From Streptomyces sp. NBC_01803 (lineage in GTDB: Bacteria; Actinomycetota; Actinomycetes; Streptomycetales; Streptomycetaceae): 64,000 bases of DNA. The translations under genes and the position numbers were made by a program. The notes below the pieces were generated by a model. That model was not told the DNA's origin. It saw nothing but the letters and a program-made list of their open reading frames with translations, and searched no databases. Below, in pieces: positions 56,961 to 64,000 of this stretch. Within the stretch, counting starts at the first letter, position 1. Every line of letters starts with the position of its first letter. Location: NCBI RefSeq assembly GCF_035917415.1, contig NZ_CP109073.1, positions 682,001 through 746,000 of the forward strand, written 5' to 3'.

Positions 56961-59411
56961 TCACTTTTTTCCGCGTCCCTTGTCGACCAGCCCCGCACGG
57001 CGGAGGGCATCGGCCATCGCGCTGTTGACGGGCGGGCCGTCGCCGCGCCGGGCACCGGCCCGGCCCGCTCCCTCGTCGCGCCGCCCACCGCGCCGGTCAC
57101 GCTGCCTGGGGGCGCCACCGCCGCCACCGCCGCCACCACCACCGCCACCGCCACCGCCACCACCCCGGGCGCCGCGCTCCTCCCGGTCCCGCGGCCGGCC
57201 GCCGCCGGCGCCCGGCTCCTCGTCCAGCCGCAGTGTCAGGGAGATCCGCTTGCGCGGCACGTCGACGTCCATCACCTTGACCTTCACGATGTCACCCGGC
57301 TTGACCACCTCGCGCGGGTCCGCGACGAACTTCTTGGACATGGCCGAGACATGGACCAGACCGTCCTGGTGGACGCCGACGTCCACGAAGGCGCCGAAGG
57401 CCGCGACATTGGAGACGACGCCCTCCAGGACCATCCCGGGCGCCAGGTCCCCGATCGTCTCCACGCCGTCCATGAAGCGGGCCGTCCGGAACGCCGGGCG
57501 CGGGTCGCGGCCCGGCTTCTCCAGCTCCCGGAAGATGTCGGTGACGGTCGGCAGGCCGAAGGTGTCGTCCACGAAGTCGGTCGGCTTCAGGGCGCGCAGC
57601 GCGGTGGCGTTGCCGAGGAGCGAGGGGATGTCGGCGCCGGTGGAGCCGACGATGCGGCGCACGACGGGATACGCCTCGGGGTGCACGGCGGAGGCGTCCA
57701 GCGGGTCGTCGCCGCCGCGGACGCGCAGGAAGCCGGCGCACTGTTCGAACGCCTTGGGGCCGAGCCGGGGCACCTGCTTGAGCGCGCTCCGGCCGCGGAA
57801 GGGGCCGTTGGCGTCGCGGTGGGCCACGATGTTCTCCGCCAGGGTGCCGCCGATGCCGGAGACGCGGGCCAGCAGCGGCGCCGAGGCGGTGTTCACGTCG
57901 ACGCCCACGCCGTTGACGCAGTCCTCGACCACCGCGTCCAGGGAGCGGGAGAGCTTCACCTCGGACAGGTCGTGCTGGTACTGGCCGACGCCGATGGACC
58001 GGGGGTCGATCTTCACCAGCTCGGCCAGCGGGTCCTGCAGCCTGCGCGCGATGGAGACCGCGCCGCGCAGCGAGACGTCCATGCCGGGCAGCTCCTGGGC
58101 GGCGAAGGCCGACGCCGAGTACACCGAGGCGCCGGCCTCGGAGACCACCATCCTGGTGAGATTCAGCTCGGGGAGCTTCGCGACCAGCTCGCCGGCCAGC
58201 TTGTCGGTCTCCCGGGAGGCCGTGCCGTTGCCGATGGCGATCAGCTCCACCCGGTGCTCGCGGGCGAGCGCGGCCAGCGTGGCCAGGGCCTCGTCCCAGC
58301 GCCGCTGCGGGACGTGCGGGTAGACGGTGGCGGTGGCGGCCACCTTGCCGGTGGCGTCCACGACGGCGACCTTCACCCCGGTCCGCAGCCCCGGGTCCAG
58401 GCCCATGGTCGGCCGGGTGCCGGCCGGGGCGGCGAGGAGCAGATCCCGGAGGTTCGCCGCGAAGACGCCGACCGCGTCGTCCTCGGCCGTCGTCCGCAGC
58501 CGGGTGCGCAGGTCGATGCCGAGGTGCACCAGCAGGCGGGTGCGCCAGGCCCAGCGGACGGTCTCGGCGAGCCAGGCGTCGGCCGGACGGCCGCGGTGCT
58601 CGATGCCGAAGCGGCGGGCGATGATCGGCTCGAACGACGACGGCCCGGCCGGGGCGGTCTCGTCGGCGGGCTCCTCCGGCTCCAGGGTCAGGTCGAGGAC
58701 ATCCTCCTTCTCCCCCCGGAACATCGCGAGCACCCGGTGCGAGGGCAGCTCGGTGAACGGCTCGGAGAAGTCGAAGTAGTCCGCGAACTTGGCGCCCTCG
58801 GTCTCCTTGCCCTCGCGCACCTTCGAGACCAGGCGGCCCCGGGTCCACATCCGCGCACGCAGCTCGCCCAGCAGATCGGCGTCCTCCCCGAACCGCTCGG
58901 TGAGGATGGCGCGGGCGCCCTGGAGGGCCGCCTCGGCGTCCGGGACGCCCCTGGCCTCGTCGACGAAGGCCACGGCCGCGGCCGTCGGGGCGACGGACGG
59001 GTCCGCGAGCAGGCCGTCGGCCAGCGGCTCAAGGCCCGCCTCGCGGGCGATCTGCGCCTTGGTGCGCCGCTTGGGCTTGAACGGCAGGTAGATGTCCTCC
59101 AGCCGGGCCTTGGTGTCGGCCTCGCGGATGGTGGCCTCCAGGGCGTCGTCCAGCTTGCCCTGGCCCCGGACGGACTCCAGGATCGCCTGGCGCCGCTCCT
59201 CCAGCTCCCGCAGATACCGCAGCCGCTCCTCGATGGCGCGCAACTGCCCGTCGTCCAGGGTGCCGGTGGCCTCCTTGCGGTAGCGGGCGATGAACGGGAC
59301 CGTGGAGCCGCCGTCGAGGAGACCGACGGCCGCCCGCACCTGCCCCTCCCTGACGCCCAGCTCCTCGGCGATCCTGCCTTCGATGGACTGGCCTGCGACG
59401 GACTGTGTCAC
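56961..59411 (-). CDS. tex: Tex-family RNA-binding transcription accessory protein
   Basis: 816 residues from GTG 59411 (GGAG eight bases upstream). Tex N-terminal helices ([38 protein letters not shown]), YqgF-like domain ([17 protein letters not shown]), helix-hairpin-helix region ([16 protein letters not shown]), and an S1 domain ([21 protein letters not shown]) near the C-terminus. It has a Gly17 tract and a basic tail. It binds RNA/DNA at paused transcription; generally a core gene. Confidence 0.95.
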   Translation of the reverse strand: MTQSVAGQSIEGRIAEELGVREGQVRAAVGLLDGGSTVPFIARYRKEATGTLDDGQLRAIEERLRYLRELEERRQAILESVRGQGKLDDALEATIREADTKARLEDIYLPFKPKRRTKAQIAREAGLEPLADGLLADPSVAPTAAAVAFVDEARGVPDAEAALQGARAILTERFGEDADLLGELRARMWTRGRLVSKVREGKETEGAKFADYFDFSEPFTELPSHRVLAMFRGEKEDVLDLTLEPEEPADETAPAGPSSFEPIIARRFGIEHRGRPADAWLAETVRWAWRTRLLVHLGIDLRTRLRTTAEDDAVGVFAANLRDLLLAAPAGTRPTMGLDPGLRTGVKVAVVDATGKVAATATVYPHVPQRRWDEALATLAALAREHRVELIAIGNGTASRETDKLAGELVAKLPELNLTRMVVSEAGASVYSASAFAAQELPGMDVSLRGAVSIARRLQDPLAELVKIDPRSIGVGQYQHDLSEVKLSRSLDAVVEDCVNGVGVDVNTASAPLLARVSGIGGTLAENIVAHRDANGPFRGRSALKQVPRLGPKAFEQCAGFLRVRGGDDPLDASAVHPEAYPVVRRIVGSTGADIPSLLGNATALRALKPTDFVDDTFGLPTVTDIFRELEKPGRDPRPAFRTARFMDGVETIGDLAPGMVLEGVVSNVAAFGAFVDVGVHQDGLVHVSAMSKKFVADPREVVKPGDIVKVKVMDVDVPRKRISLTLRLDEEPGAGGGRPRDREERGARGGGGGGGGGGGGGGGGGAPRQRDRRGGRRDEGAGRAGARRGDGPPVNSAMADALRRAGLVDKGRGKK
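57114..57164 (-). repeat. Gly-codon microsatellite in the tex gene
   Basis: Seventeen Gly codons in a row (mixed GGC and GGT), a CCACCG-type repeat on the plus strand. Prone to slippage in steps of 3, so the length of the disordered tail could vary between strains. Confidence 0.9.
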
Positions 59412-59588
59412 GATCAACGCTCCGCTTTCCCGGCGCCCTCTGCGCCGCGCTGTGCATTCTGGCACCAGGGGCCGACAGCGGCGCGATCAGGCGCGCGGGC
59501 CGCGCGCCGGACACCGGGGCGCCGGCGACCGGGTCAGGCGGGAGTCGGCAGAGTCCGCAAATCACGGTCGCTCGGGGCGCCGTCGCCC

Positions 59589-59594
59589 TACGAT
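59589..59594 (+). promoter_or_regulatory. Candidate -10 box of a leaderless TetR gene
   Basis: TACGAT ends 6 bases before the ATG at 59601 and no ribosome site is present, as in leaderless streptomycete transcripts. No clear -35 element. Confidence 0.35.
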
Positions 59595-59600
59595 GCGTGC

Positions 59601-60242
59601 ATGGCAGGCGACGTGCGGCCTCCGGGGCCGCGTGAGCTCAGAAGGCGGCGTACGCACGAGGAGTTACTCCGTGCCGGCCTGGAGCTCTTTCTCCAGCGGG
59701 GATACGGCAAGACCACGGTCGGCGAGATCGTCCAGCACGCCGCGGTGTCGGAACGCACGTTCTTCCGGTACTTCGCGAGCAAGGAGGAGCTGGTCCTGCA
59801 CCCGGTCCGGGAGGCGAGCGACCTGCTGCTGGCGGAGGTGATCCGGCGCCCGGCGCCGGAGGCGCCCCTGCTGGCGCTGCGCCGCTCGTTCGCGAGCCTG
59901 CCGGAGCTGATGCCCGACGGCTGCCCCGAACGCTATCTGGCGGCGATGCGGGTGCTGTGCTCGGAGCCGGAGACGCAGGTCGTGCTGCTGCGGTTCGCCG
60001 CCGAGGACCAGCACCGCCTGGCGAGCGCCCTGGCCGGGCGGGAGGGCATCGGGACCGGGGACCGGCGGCCGAAGCTGCTGGCGGGCGCGTTCGTCATGTC
60101 GGCGATCCACGCGGCGCTGGCCTGGGAGGAGCGGCGGGACGGCAGCCTGGCGGGCCTGATGTCCGGCGTGGAGTCCCATCTCGCGCTGCTGCCCTCGGCC
60201 GTGATGGACGGCTGGCGGACGGACGGGACCCTTTCCGGCTGA
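59601..60242 (+). CDS. TetR-family regulator
   Basis: 213 residues from ATG 59601. Helix-turn-helix TTVGEIVQHAAVSERTFFRYFASKEELV, then a helical ligand domain with LRRSFASLPELMPDGCPERYLAAMR. Divergent from tex. A relic of an SDR oxidoreductase lies directly after its stop, so its original target gene may have been lost. Confidence 0.9.
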   Translation: MAGDVRPPGPRELRRRRTHEELLRAGLELFLQRGYGKTTVGEIVQHAAVSERTFFRYFASKEELVLHPVREASDLLLAEVIRRPAPEAPLLALRRSFASLPELMPDGCPERYLAAMRVLCSEPETQVVLLRFAAEDQHRLASALAGREGIGTGDRRPKLLAGAFVMSAIHAALAWEERRDGSLAGLMSGVESHLALLPSAVMDGWRTDGTLSG

Positions 60243-60251
60243 CGGGCCGCG

Positions 60252-60332
60252 ACCACGGGCGAGCTGGCCGGGCTCATCGGCCGGCCGACCACCCCGCTCG
60301 CCACCGCCGTGGCGGCGGCCCTGAAAGAGTGA
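60252..60332 (+). pseudogene. C-terminal remnant of an SDR-family oxidoreductase
   Basis: 26 codons reading TTGELAGLIGRPTTPLATAV and AAALKE then TGA, the usual C-terminus of NAD(P)-binding SDR proteins with a final LIGRPTTPL motif. An in-frame stop (that of the TetR gene) is only three codons upstream, so no larger piece remains. The rest of 60333-60490 shows no gene. Confidence 0.55.
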
Positions 60333-60490
60333 CGCGATCGCCCATAAGACACCCCCGGCCACCCCTTCGAGTGATATGAACGGCACATGTGCAGGCGAAT
60401 TCCTTGCGGACTGCCGGGAGTTAAGGGCAGGGTGCGAGAAGTAACCCAGTGCACTCGCCCCATGACATCCCGTGCAGCCACGGAGGGACC

Positions 60491-60913
60491 ATGACGCTCG
60501 CCGGCCAGGACGCCGCCACCCAACGCCTTTCCTACAGTTGGCTTCTGACCGCGCGCCGGGAGGATCTGGCGCACTTCCGCCGCATGGCCTCGCTGGCCAC
60601 GCGGGCGTGGGGGCAGGCGCCGGGGGTGACGGAAGTGGTCCTGCACGGCGTCACGGAGCTGCTGTCCAACGTCGCCCGGCATGTGCCCGATCCGCGCTGC
60701 ACGCTGGAGCTGACACTCGTCGGCGGCGCCGTCCAGGTCACGGTGCACGATCGCTCCACCGCGCTGCCGGTGATCACGCTGCCCGACTGGACCGCCGAGG
60801 AGGGCCGCGGGCTGTGGCTGCTGCGGGAGATGGCCGACGACCTCGGGTTCGCGCTCACGGACGACGGCAAGCGGGTCTGGGTGCGGGTCAGCGAGGAGCG
60901 CGCCCACTTCTGA
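60491..60913 (+). CDS. ATP-binding protein, HATPase_c_2 (RsbW-like)
   Basis: 140 residues; GGAGGGACC directly before ATG. VLHGVTELLSNVARHVPDPRC and EEGRGLWLLREMADDLGFAL are the N and G2 boxes. Closely related to the gene at 11391-11894. Likely a switch-type kinase/anti-sigma factor; no partner nearby. Confidence 0.87.
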   Translation: MTLAGQDAATQRLSYSWLLTARREDLAHFRRMASLATRAWGQAPGVTEVVLHGVTELLSNVARHVPDPRCTLELTLVGGAVQVTVHDRSTALPVITLPDWTAEEGRGLWLLREMADDLGFALTDDGKRVWVRVSEERAHF

Positions 60914-61002
60914 CATCGGGGGTGAAAGCGGCGGGCTGAAAGCGGGGGCCCTGAGAGTGGGCGGAGCGGCGCCGGGCGGGGGATGCCCGGCGCCGCCGCC
61001 GG

Positions 61003-63189
61003 TCAGACGTCGGCGAACGTCTCGCCGCGCTCGGCCTTCGCCAGCAGGAGCGCCGAGGGGGCGAACCGGTCGCCGTAGCGGGCCTGGAGCTCCCGGGCCC
61101 GGGCCACGAAGCCGGCGGGGCCGCCGGGGTAGCCGTTGATGTACTGGAGCACGCCGCCGGTCCAGGCGGGGAAGCCGATGCCGAAGATGGAGCCGATGTT
61201 GGCGTCGGCGACCGTCGTGAGCACCCCTTCCTCCAGGCAGCGCACGGAGTCGATCGCCTCGACGAACAGCATCCGCTCCTTGAGCTCCTCGAAGGGGATC
61301 TCCGCCGCGTCCGGCGTGCCGAAGTGCTCGCGCAGGCCCGGCCACAGGCCGGCCCGCTTGCCGTCCACGTAGTCGTAGAAGCCCCCGCCGCCGGCCCGGC
61401 CGGTGCGGCCGAACTCCTCGACCAGGCGGTCGATCACCGCTTCGGCCGGGTGCTCCGGCCACACACCGCCGGCCTCCTCGATCGCACGCCGGGTCTCGAT
61501 GCGGATCTTGCGCGGCAGGGTGAGCGTCAGCTCGTCCATCAGCGAGAGGACCTTGGCCGGGTATCCGGCCTGGCCCGCGGCCTGCTCGATGGTCACCGGG
61601 TCGACGCCCTCGGCGAGCATGGCGACGCCCTCGTTGATGAAATGGCCGATGACGCGGGAGGTGAAGAAGCCCCGGGAGTCGTTGACCACGATCGGCGTCT
61701 TGCGGATCTGGCGGACCAGGTCGAACGCGCGGGCCAGCGCCTCGTCACCGGTGTGCTCGCCGCGGATGATCTCCACCAGCGGCATCTTGTCGACCGGCGA
61801 GAAGAAGTGCAGGCCGACGAAGTCGGTCCGCCGCCGCACCCCTTCGGCCAGCAGCGTGATCGGCAGCGTCGAGGTGTTGGAGCACAGCAGCGCGTCCGGC
61901 TCCACGACGCCCTCGATCTCCTGGAACACCTTGTGCTTCAGCGCCGGGTCCTCGAACACCGCCTCGATCACCACGTCGCAGCCCGCCAGATCCTCCGGGT
62001 CGGCGGTGGGCGTGATGCGGGCCAGCAGCGCGTCCCGCTTCTCCTGGGTGGTCCGGCCCCGGGCGAGGGCCTTGTCCAGCAACCCGGTCGAGTACGCCTT
62101 GCCCTTCTCGGCCGACTCCGCCGAGACGTCCTTCAACACCACGTCGAAGCCCGCCTGGGCGCAGGTGTACGCGATGCCCGCGCCCATCATCCCGGCGCCC
62201 AGCACGGCGATCCGGGTGGGCTTGCGCTCCTCGATGCCCTTGGGCCTGCTGGCACCGGAGTTGACGGCCTGGAGGTCGAAGAAGAACGCCTGGATCATGT
62301 TCTTCGACGTCTGGCCGATCACCAGCTCGGTGAAGTACCGGCCCTCGATGGTCTGCGCGGTCTCGAAGTCGACCTGGGAGCCCTCGACGGCGGCGGCCAT
62401 GATGTTGCGCGGTGCCGGGTAGGGCGCGCCGTTGAGCTGCTTGCGCAGGTTCGACGGAAACGCCGGGAGGTTGGCCGCGAACTTCGGGTTGCTCGGGGTG
62501 CCGCCGGGAATCCGGTAGCCCTTGACGTCCCACGGCTGCTGAGCGGTGGGGTTGGCGTCGATGAAGGCGCGGGCCTTGGCGAGCATCTCGTCGCGGTCCT
62601 GGGCGACTTCGTGGACGAGACCGGCCTCCAGGGCGCGCGCCGGGTCGTACTGGCGGCCCTCCAGCAGCACCTTCAGCAGCGCGTCGGTGATGCCCATCAG
62701 CCGCACGGTGCGGGTGACCCCGCCGCCGCCCGGCAGCAGACCGAGGGTGACCTCGGGCAGACCGATCTTCGAGCCGGGCGCGGTCAGGGCGACGCGGTGG
62801 TGGCAGGCGAGCGCGATCTCGTAACCGCCGCCGAGCGCGGCACCGTTGATCGCCGCGACGACCGGCTTGCCGAGCGTCTCCAGCTTGCGCAGCGCGCGCT
62901 TGACGCGCATGCCGCCGTCGAAGACGGTCTCGGCGTGCTCGGGGCGAGCCGAGATGAGGTCGCGCAGGTCACCGCCGGCGAAGAACGTCTTCTTGGCGGA
63001 GGTGATGACGACGCCGCGCACGGACTCGGCCTCGGCCTCCAGGCGGTCGACGACCGCGGTGAGGGACGAGAGGAACGCGGCGTTCATGGTGTTGGCGGAC
63101 TGGTCGGGGTCGTCCAGGGTGAGCGTGACGATGTCGTCGGCGTCCCGGTCCCAGCGGATCGTCCCGGACTGTGGCGTGGACTCAGGCAT
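61003..63189 (-). CDS. fadB: Fatty-acid oxidation alpha subunit (enoyl-CoA hydratase / 3-hydroxyacyl-CoA dehydrogenase)
   Basis: 728 residues from ATG 63189. Hydratase part 1-190 (INGAALGGGYEIALACHHRV, GLPEVTLGLLPGGGGVTR), then NAD domain AVLGAGMMGAGIAYTCAQAG, HFFSPVDKMPLVEIIRG, NDSRGFFTSRVIGHFINEG. It performs two steps of beta-oxidation and forms a complex with the thiolase encoded 31 bases upstream. Confidence 0.95.
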   Translation of the reverse strand: MPESTPQSGTIRWDRDADDIVTLTLDDPDQSANTMNAAFLSSLTAVVDRLEAEAESVRGVVITSAKKTFFAGGDLRDLISARPEHAETVFDGGMRVKRALRKLETLGKPVVAAINGAALGGGYEIALACHHRVALTAPGSKIGLPEVTLGLLPGGGGVTRTVRLMGITDALLKVLLEGRQYDPARALEAGLVHEVAQDRDEMLAKARAFIDANPTAQQPWDVKGYRIPGGTPSNPKFAANLPAFPSNLRKQLNGAPYPAPRNIMAAAVEGSQVDFETAQTIEGRYFTELVIGQTSKNMIQAFFFDLQAVNSGASRPKGIEERKPTRIAVLGAGMMGAGIAYTCAQAGFDVVLKDVSAESAEKGKAYSTGLLDKALARGRTTQEKRDALLARITPTADPEDLAGCDVVIEAVFEDPALKHKVFQEIEGVVEPDALLCSNTSTLPITLLAEGVRRRTDFVGLHFFSPVDKMPLVEIIRGEHTGDEALARAFDLVRQIRKTPIVVNDSRGFFTSRVIGHFINEGVAMLAEGVDPVTIEQAAGQAGYPAKVLSLMDELTLTLPRKIRIETRRAIEEAGGVWPEHPAEAVIDRLVEEFGRTGRAGGGGFYDYVDGKRAGLWPGLREHFGTPDAAEIPFEELKERMLFVEAIDSVRCLEEGVLTTVADANIGSIFGIGFPAWTGGVLQYINGYPGGPAGFVARARELQARYGDRFAPSALLLAKAERGETFADV

Positions 63190-63220
63190 GGTGTCGTTCT
63201 TCTCCAGGGGTCGGGCGCGG

Positions 63221-64000
63221 TCAGACACGTTCGATCACGGTGGCGATACCCATGCCGCCGCCGACGCAGAGGGTGGCCAGGCCGTAGCGCAGGTCGCGCC
63301 GTTCCAGCTCGTCGATCAGCGTGCCGAGGATCATCGCGCCGGTGGCGCCCAGCGGGTGACCGAGCGCGATGGCGCCGCCGTTGACGTTGACCTTGGCCAG
63401 GTCCAGGTCCATGTCCCTGACGAAGCGCAGGACGACGGCGGCGAACGCCTCGTTGATCTCCACCAGATCGATGTCACCGATGGTGAGCCCGGCCTTGGCC
63501 AGGGCCTTGCGGGCGGCCGGGGCGGGCCCGGTCAGCATGATGGTGGGCTCCGAGCCGGTGACGGCGGCGGAGACGATCCGGGCCCGCGGGGTGAGCCCGA
63601 AGCGCTCGCCGACCTCCCTGCTGCCGAGCGCGACCAGGGCCGAACCGTCCACGATGCCGGAGGAGTTGCCCGCGTGGTGGACGTGGTCGATCCGCTCCAC
63701 CCAGTGGTACTTCTGGAGCGCGACCGCGTCGAACCCGCCCAGCTCGCCGATGTCGGCGAAGGACGGCTTCAGCTTGGCCAGGCTGTCGGCGGTGGTGCCC
63801 GGCCGCATGTGCTCGTCGTGGTCCAGGACGGTCAGGCCGGCGCGGTCGGTGACCGGGACGACCGACCGCTCGAAACGGCCTTCCTTCCACGCCTCCGCGG
63901 CGCGCTCCTGGGAGAGCGCGGCGTACTCGTCGACATCGCGGCGGCTGAAGCCCTCAAGGGTGGCGATGAGGTCGGCGCCGATGCCCTGCGGGACGAAACC
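63221..64000 (-). CDS. fadA: Acetyl-CoA acetyltransferase (thiolase), 5' end outside window
   Basis: 260 codons up to the window edge; N-terminus missing. Thiolase C-terminal half: [55 protein letters not shown] with the catalytic His, and [14 protein letters not shown] with the second catalytic Cys. It cleaves 3-ketoacyl-CoA. Operon with fadB. Confidence 0.95.
   Translation of the reverse strand, partial: GFVPQGIGADLIATLEGFSRRDVDEYAALSQERAAEAWKEGRFERSVVPVTDRAGLTVLDHDEHMRPGTTADSLAKLKPSFADIGELGGFDAVALQKYHWVERIDHVHHAGNSSGIVDGSALVALGSREVGERFGLTPRARIVSAAVTGSEPTIMLTGPAPAARKALAKAGLTIGDIDLVEINEAFAAVVLRFVRDMDLDLAKVNVNGGAIALGHPLGATGAMILGTLIDELERRDLRYGLATLCVGGGMGIATVIERV

Noticed and set aside
57114..57164. 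Short-period repeat as a CRISPR array
   Set aside because: It is a run of Gly codons without spacers.

Overview
The window is chromosomal DNA from a Streptomyces or a very close actinomycete. Evidence for this is the very high GC, the third-codon-position bias, frequent GTG starts, stop/start overlaps of the GTGA or ATGA type, and typical streptomycete families: DUF397 with DUF5753 regulators, a conservon, hopanoid genes, CYP102B-like P450, HATPase_c_2 anti-sigma-like ATPases, and a MetRS with a KFSTS loop. I saw no tRNA, rRNA or CRISPR array.

Layout. (1) 1-6366, minus strand: a tightly coupled operon made of a beta-sandwich protein, a zinc-ribbon double-GTPase-like (TRAFAC) protein, a GTPase-associated protein 1 (GAP1) and a membrane protein cut by the window edge; the family is predicted to act in biological conflict. 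(2) 6.4-13.7 kb: an accessory patch with a decayed DUF234 ATPase, an IS110-family element with a candidate bridge-RNA region, a relic of a toxin-like gene, a toxin-antitoxin-like pair, a ribbon-helix-helix protein, and a WhiJ/Scr1-type regulatory set (ATPase, XRE-DUF5753 regulator, DUF397). (3) 13.4-16.5 kb: the 3' end of a contractile-injection-system (eCIS/phage-tail-like) locus; its baseplate gene is truncated and a 339-bp internal block is inverted. (4) 16.5-20.5 kb: housekeeping and hypothetical genes. (5) 20.4-23.2 kb: a lanthipeptide synthetase with an adjacent 58-residue precursor gene. (6) 23.4-30.5 kb: secreted Rpf/LysM/M23 protein, DUF574 methyltransferase, GGDEF-EAL protein, metG, GAF protein. 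(7) 30.6-33.0 kb: a conservon (kinase-like CvnA, roadblock CvnB, DUF742 CvnC) without its usual GTPase. (8) 33.4-36.5 kb: TetR, CYP102-like P450 and a tyrosine phosphatase.

(9) 36.5-40.8 kb, minus: hpnC-hpnD-hpnE-polyprenyl synthase, which together make squalene from farnesyl diphosphate; the squalene-hopene cyclase expected next is absent. (10) 40.9-48.0 kb, minus: seven genes for a phosphate-linked cell-envelope glycopolymer (two CDP-alcohol phosphotransferases, a nucleotidyltransferase, a G1P-dehydrogenase-like enzyme, a GT2 glycosyltransferase and a two-gene polysaccharide ABC exporter), with galE divergent. (11) 49.4-64 kb: CDF metal efflux, idi, anti-sigma-like ATPases, ABC exporter, ABC-F, acyl-ACP desaturase with a double palindromic operator, Tex, TetR, fadB and partial fadA.

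From memory, the order idi / CDF / glycopolymer / hpnCDE and the fadAB end resemble the SCO673x-676x part of S. coelicolor, so the right half looks like conserved core sequence. The left half is more mosaic and carries most of the relics: DUF234, the toxin-like tail, baseplate, anmK and alkB; a short SDR tail lies at 60.3 kb.
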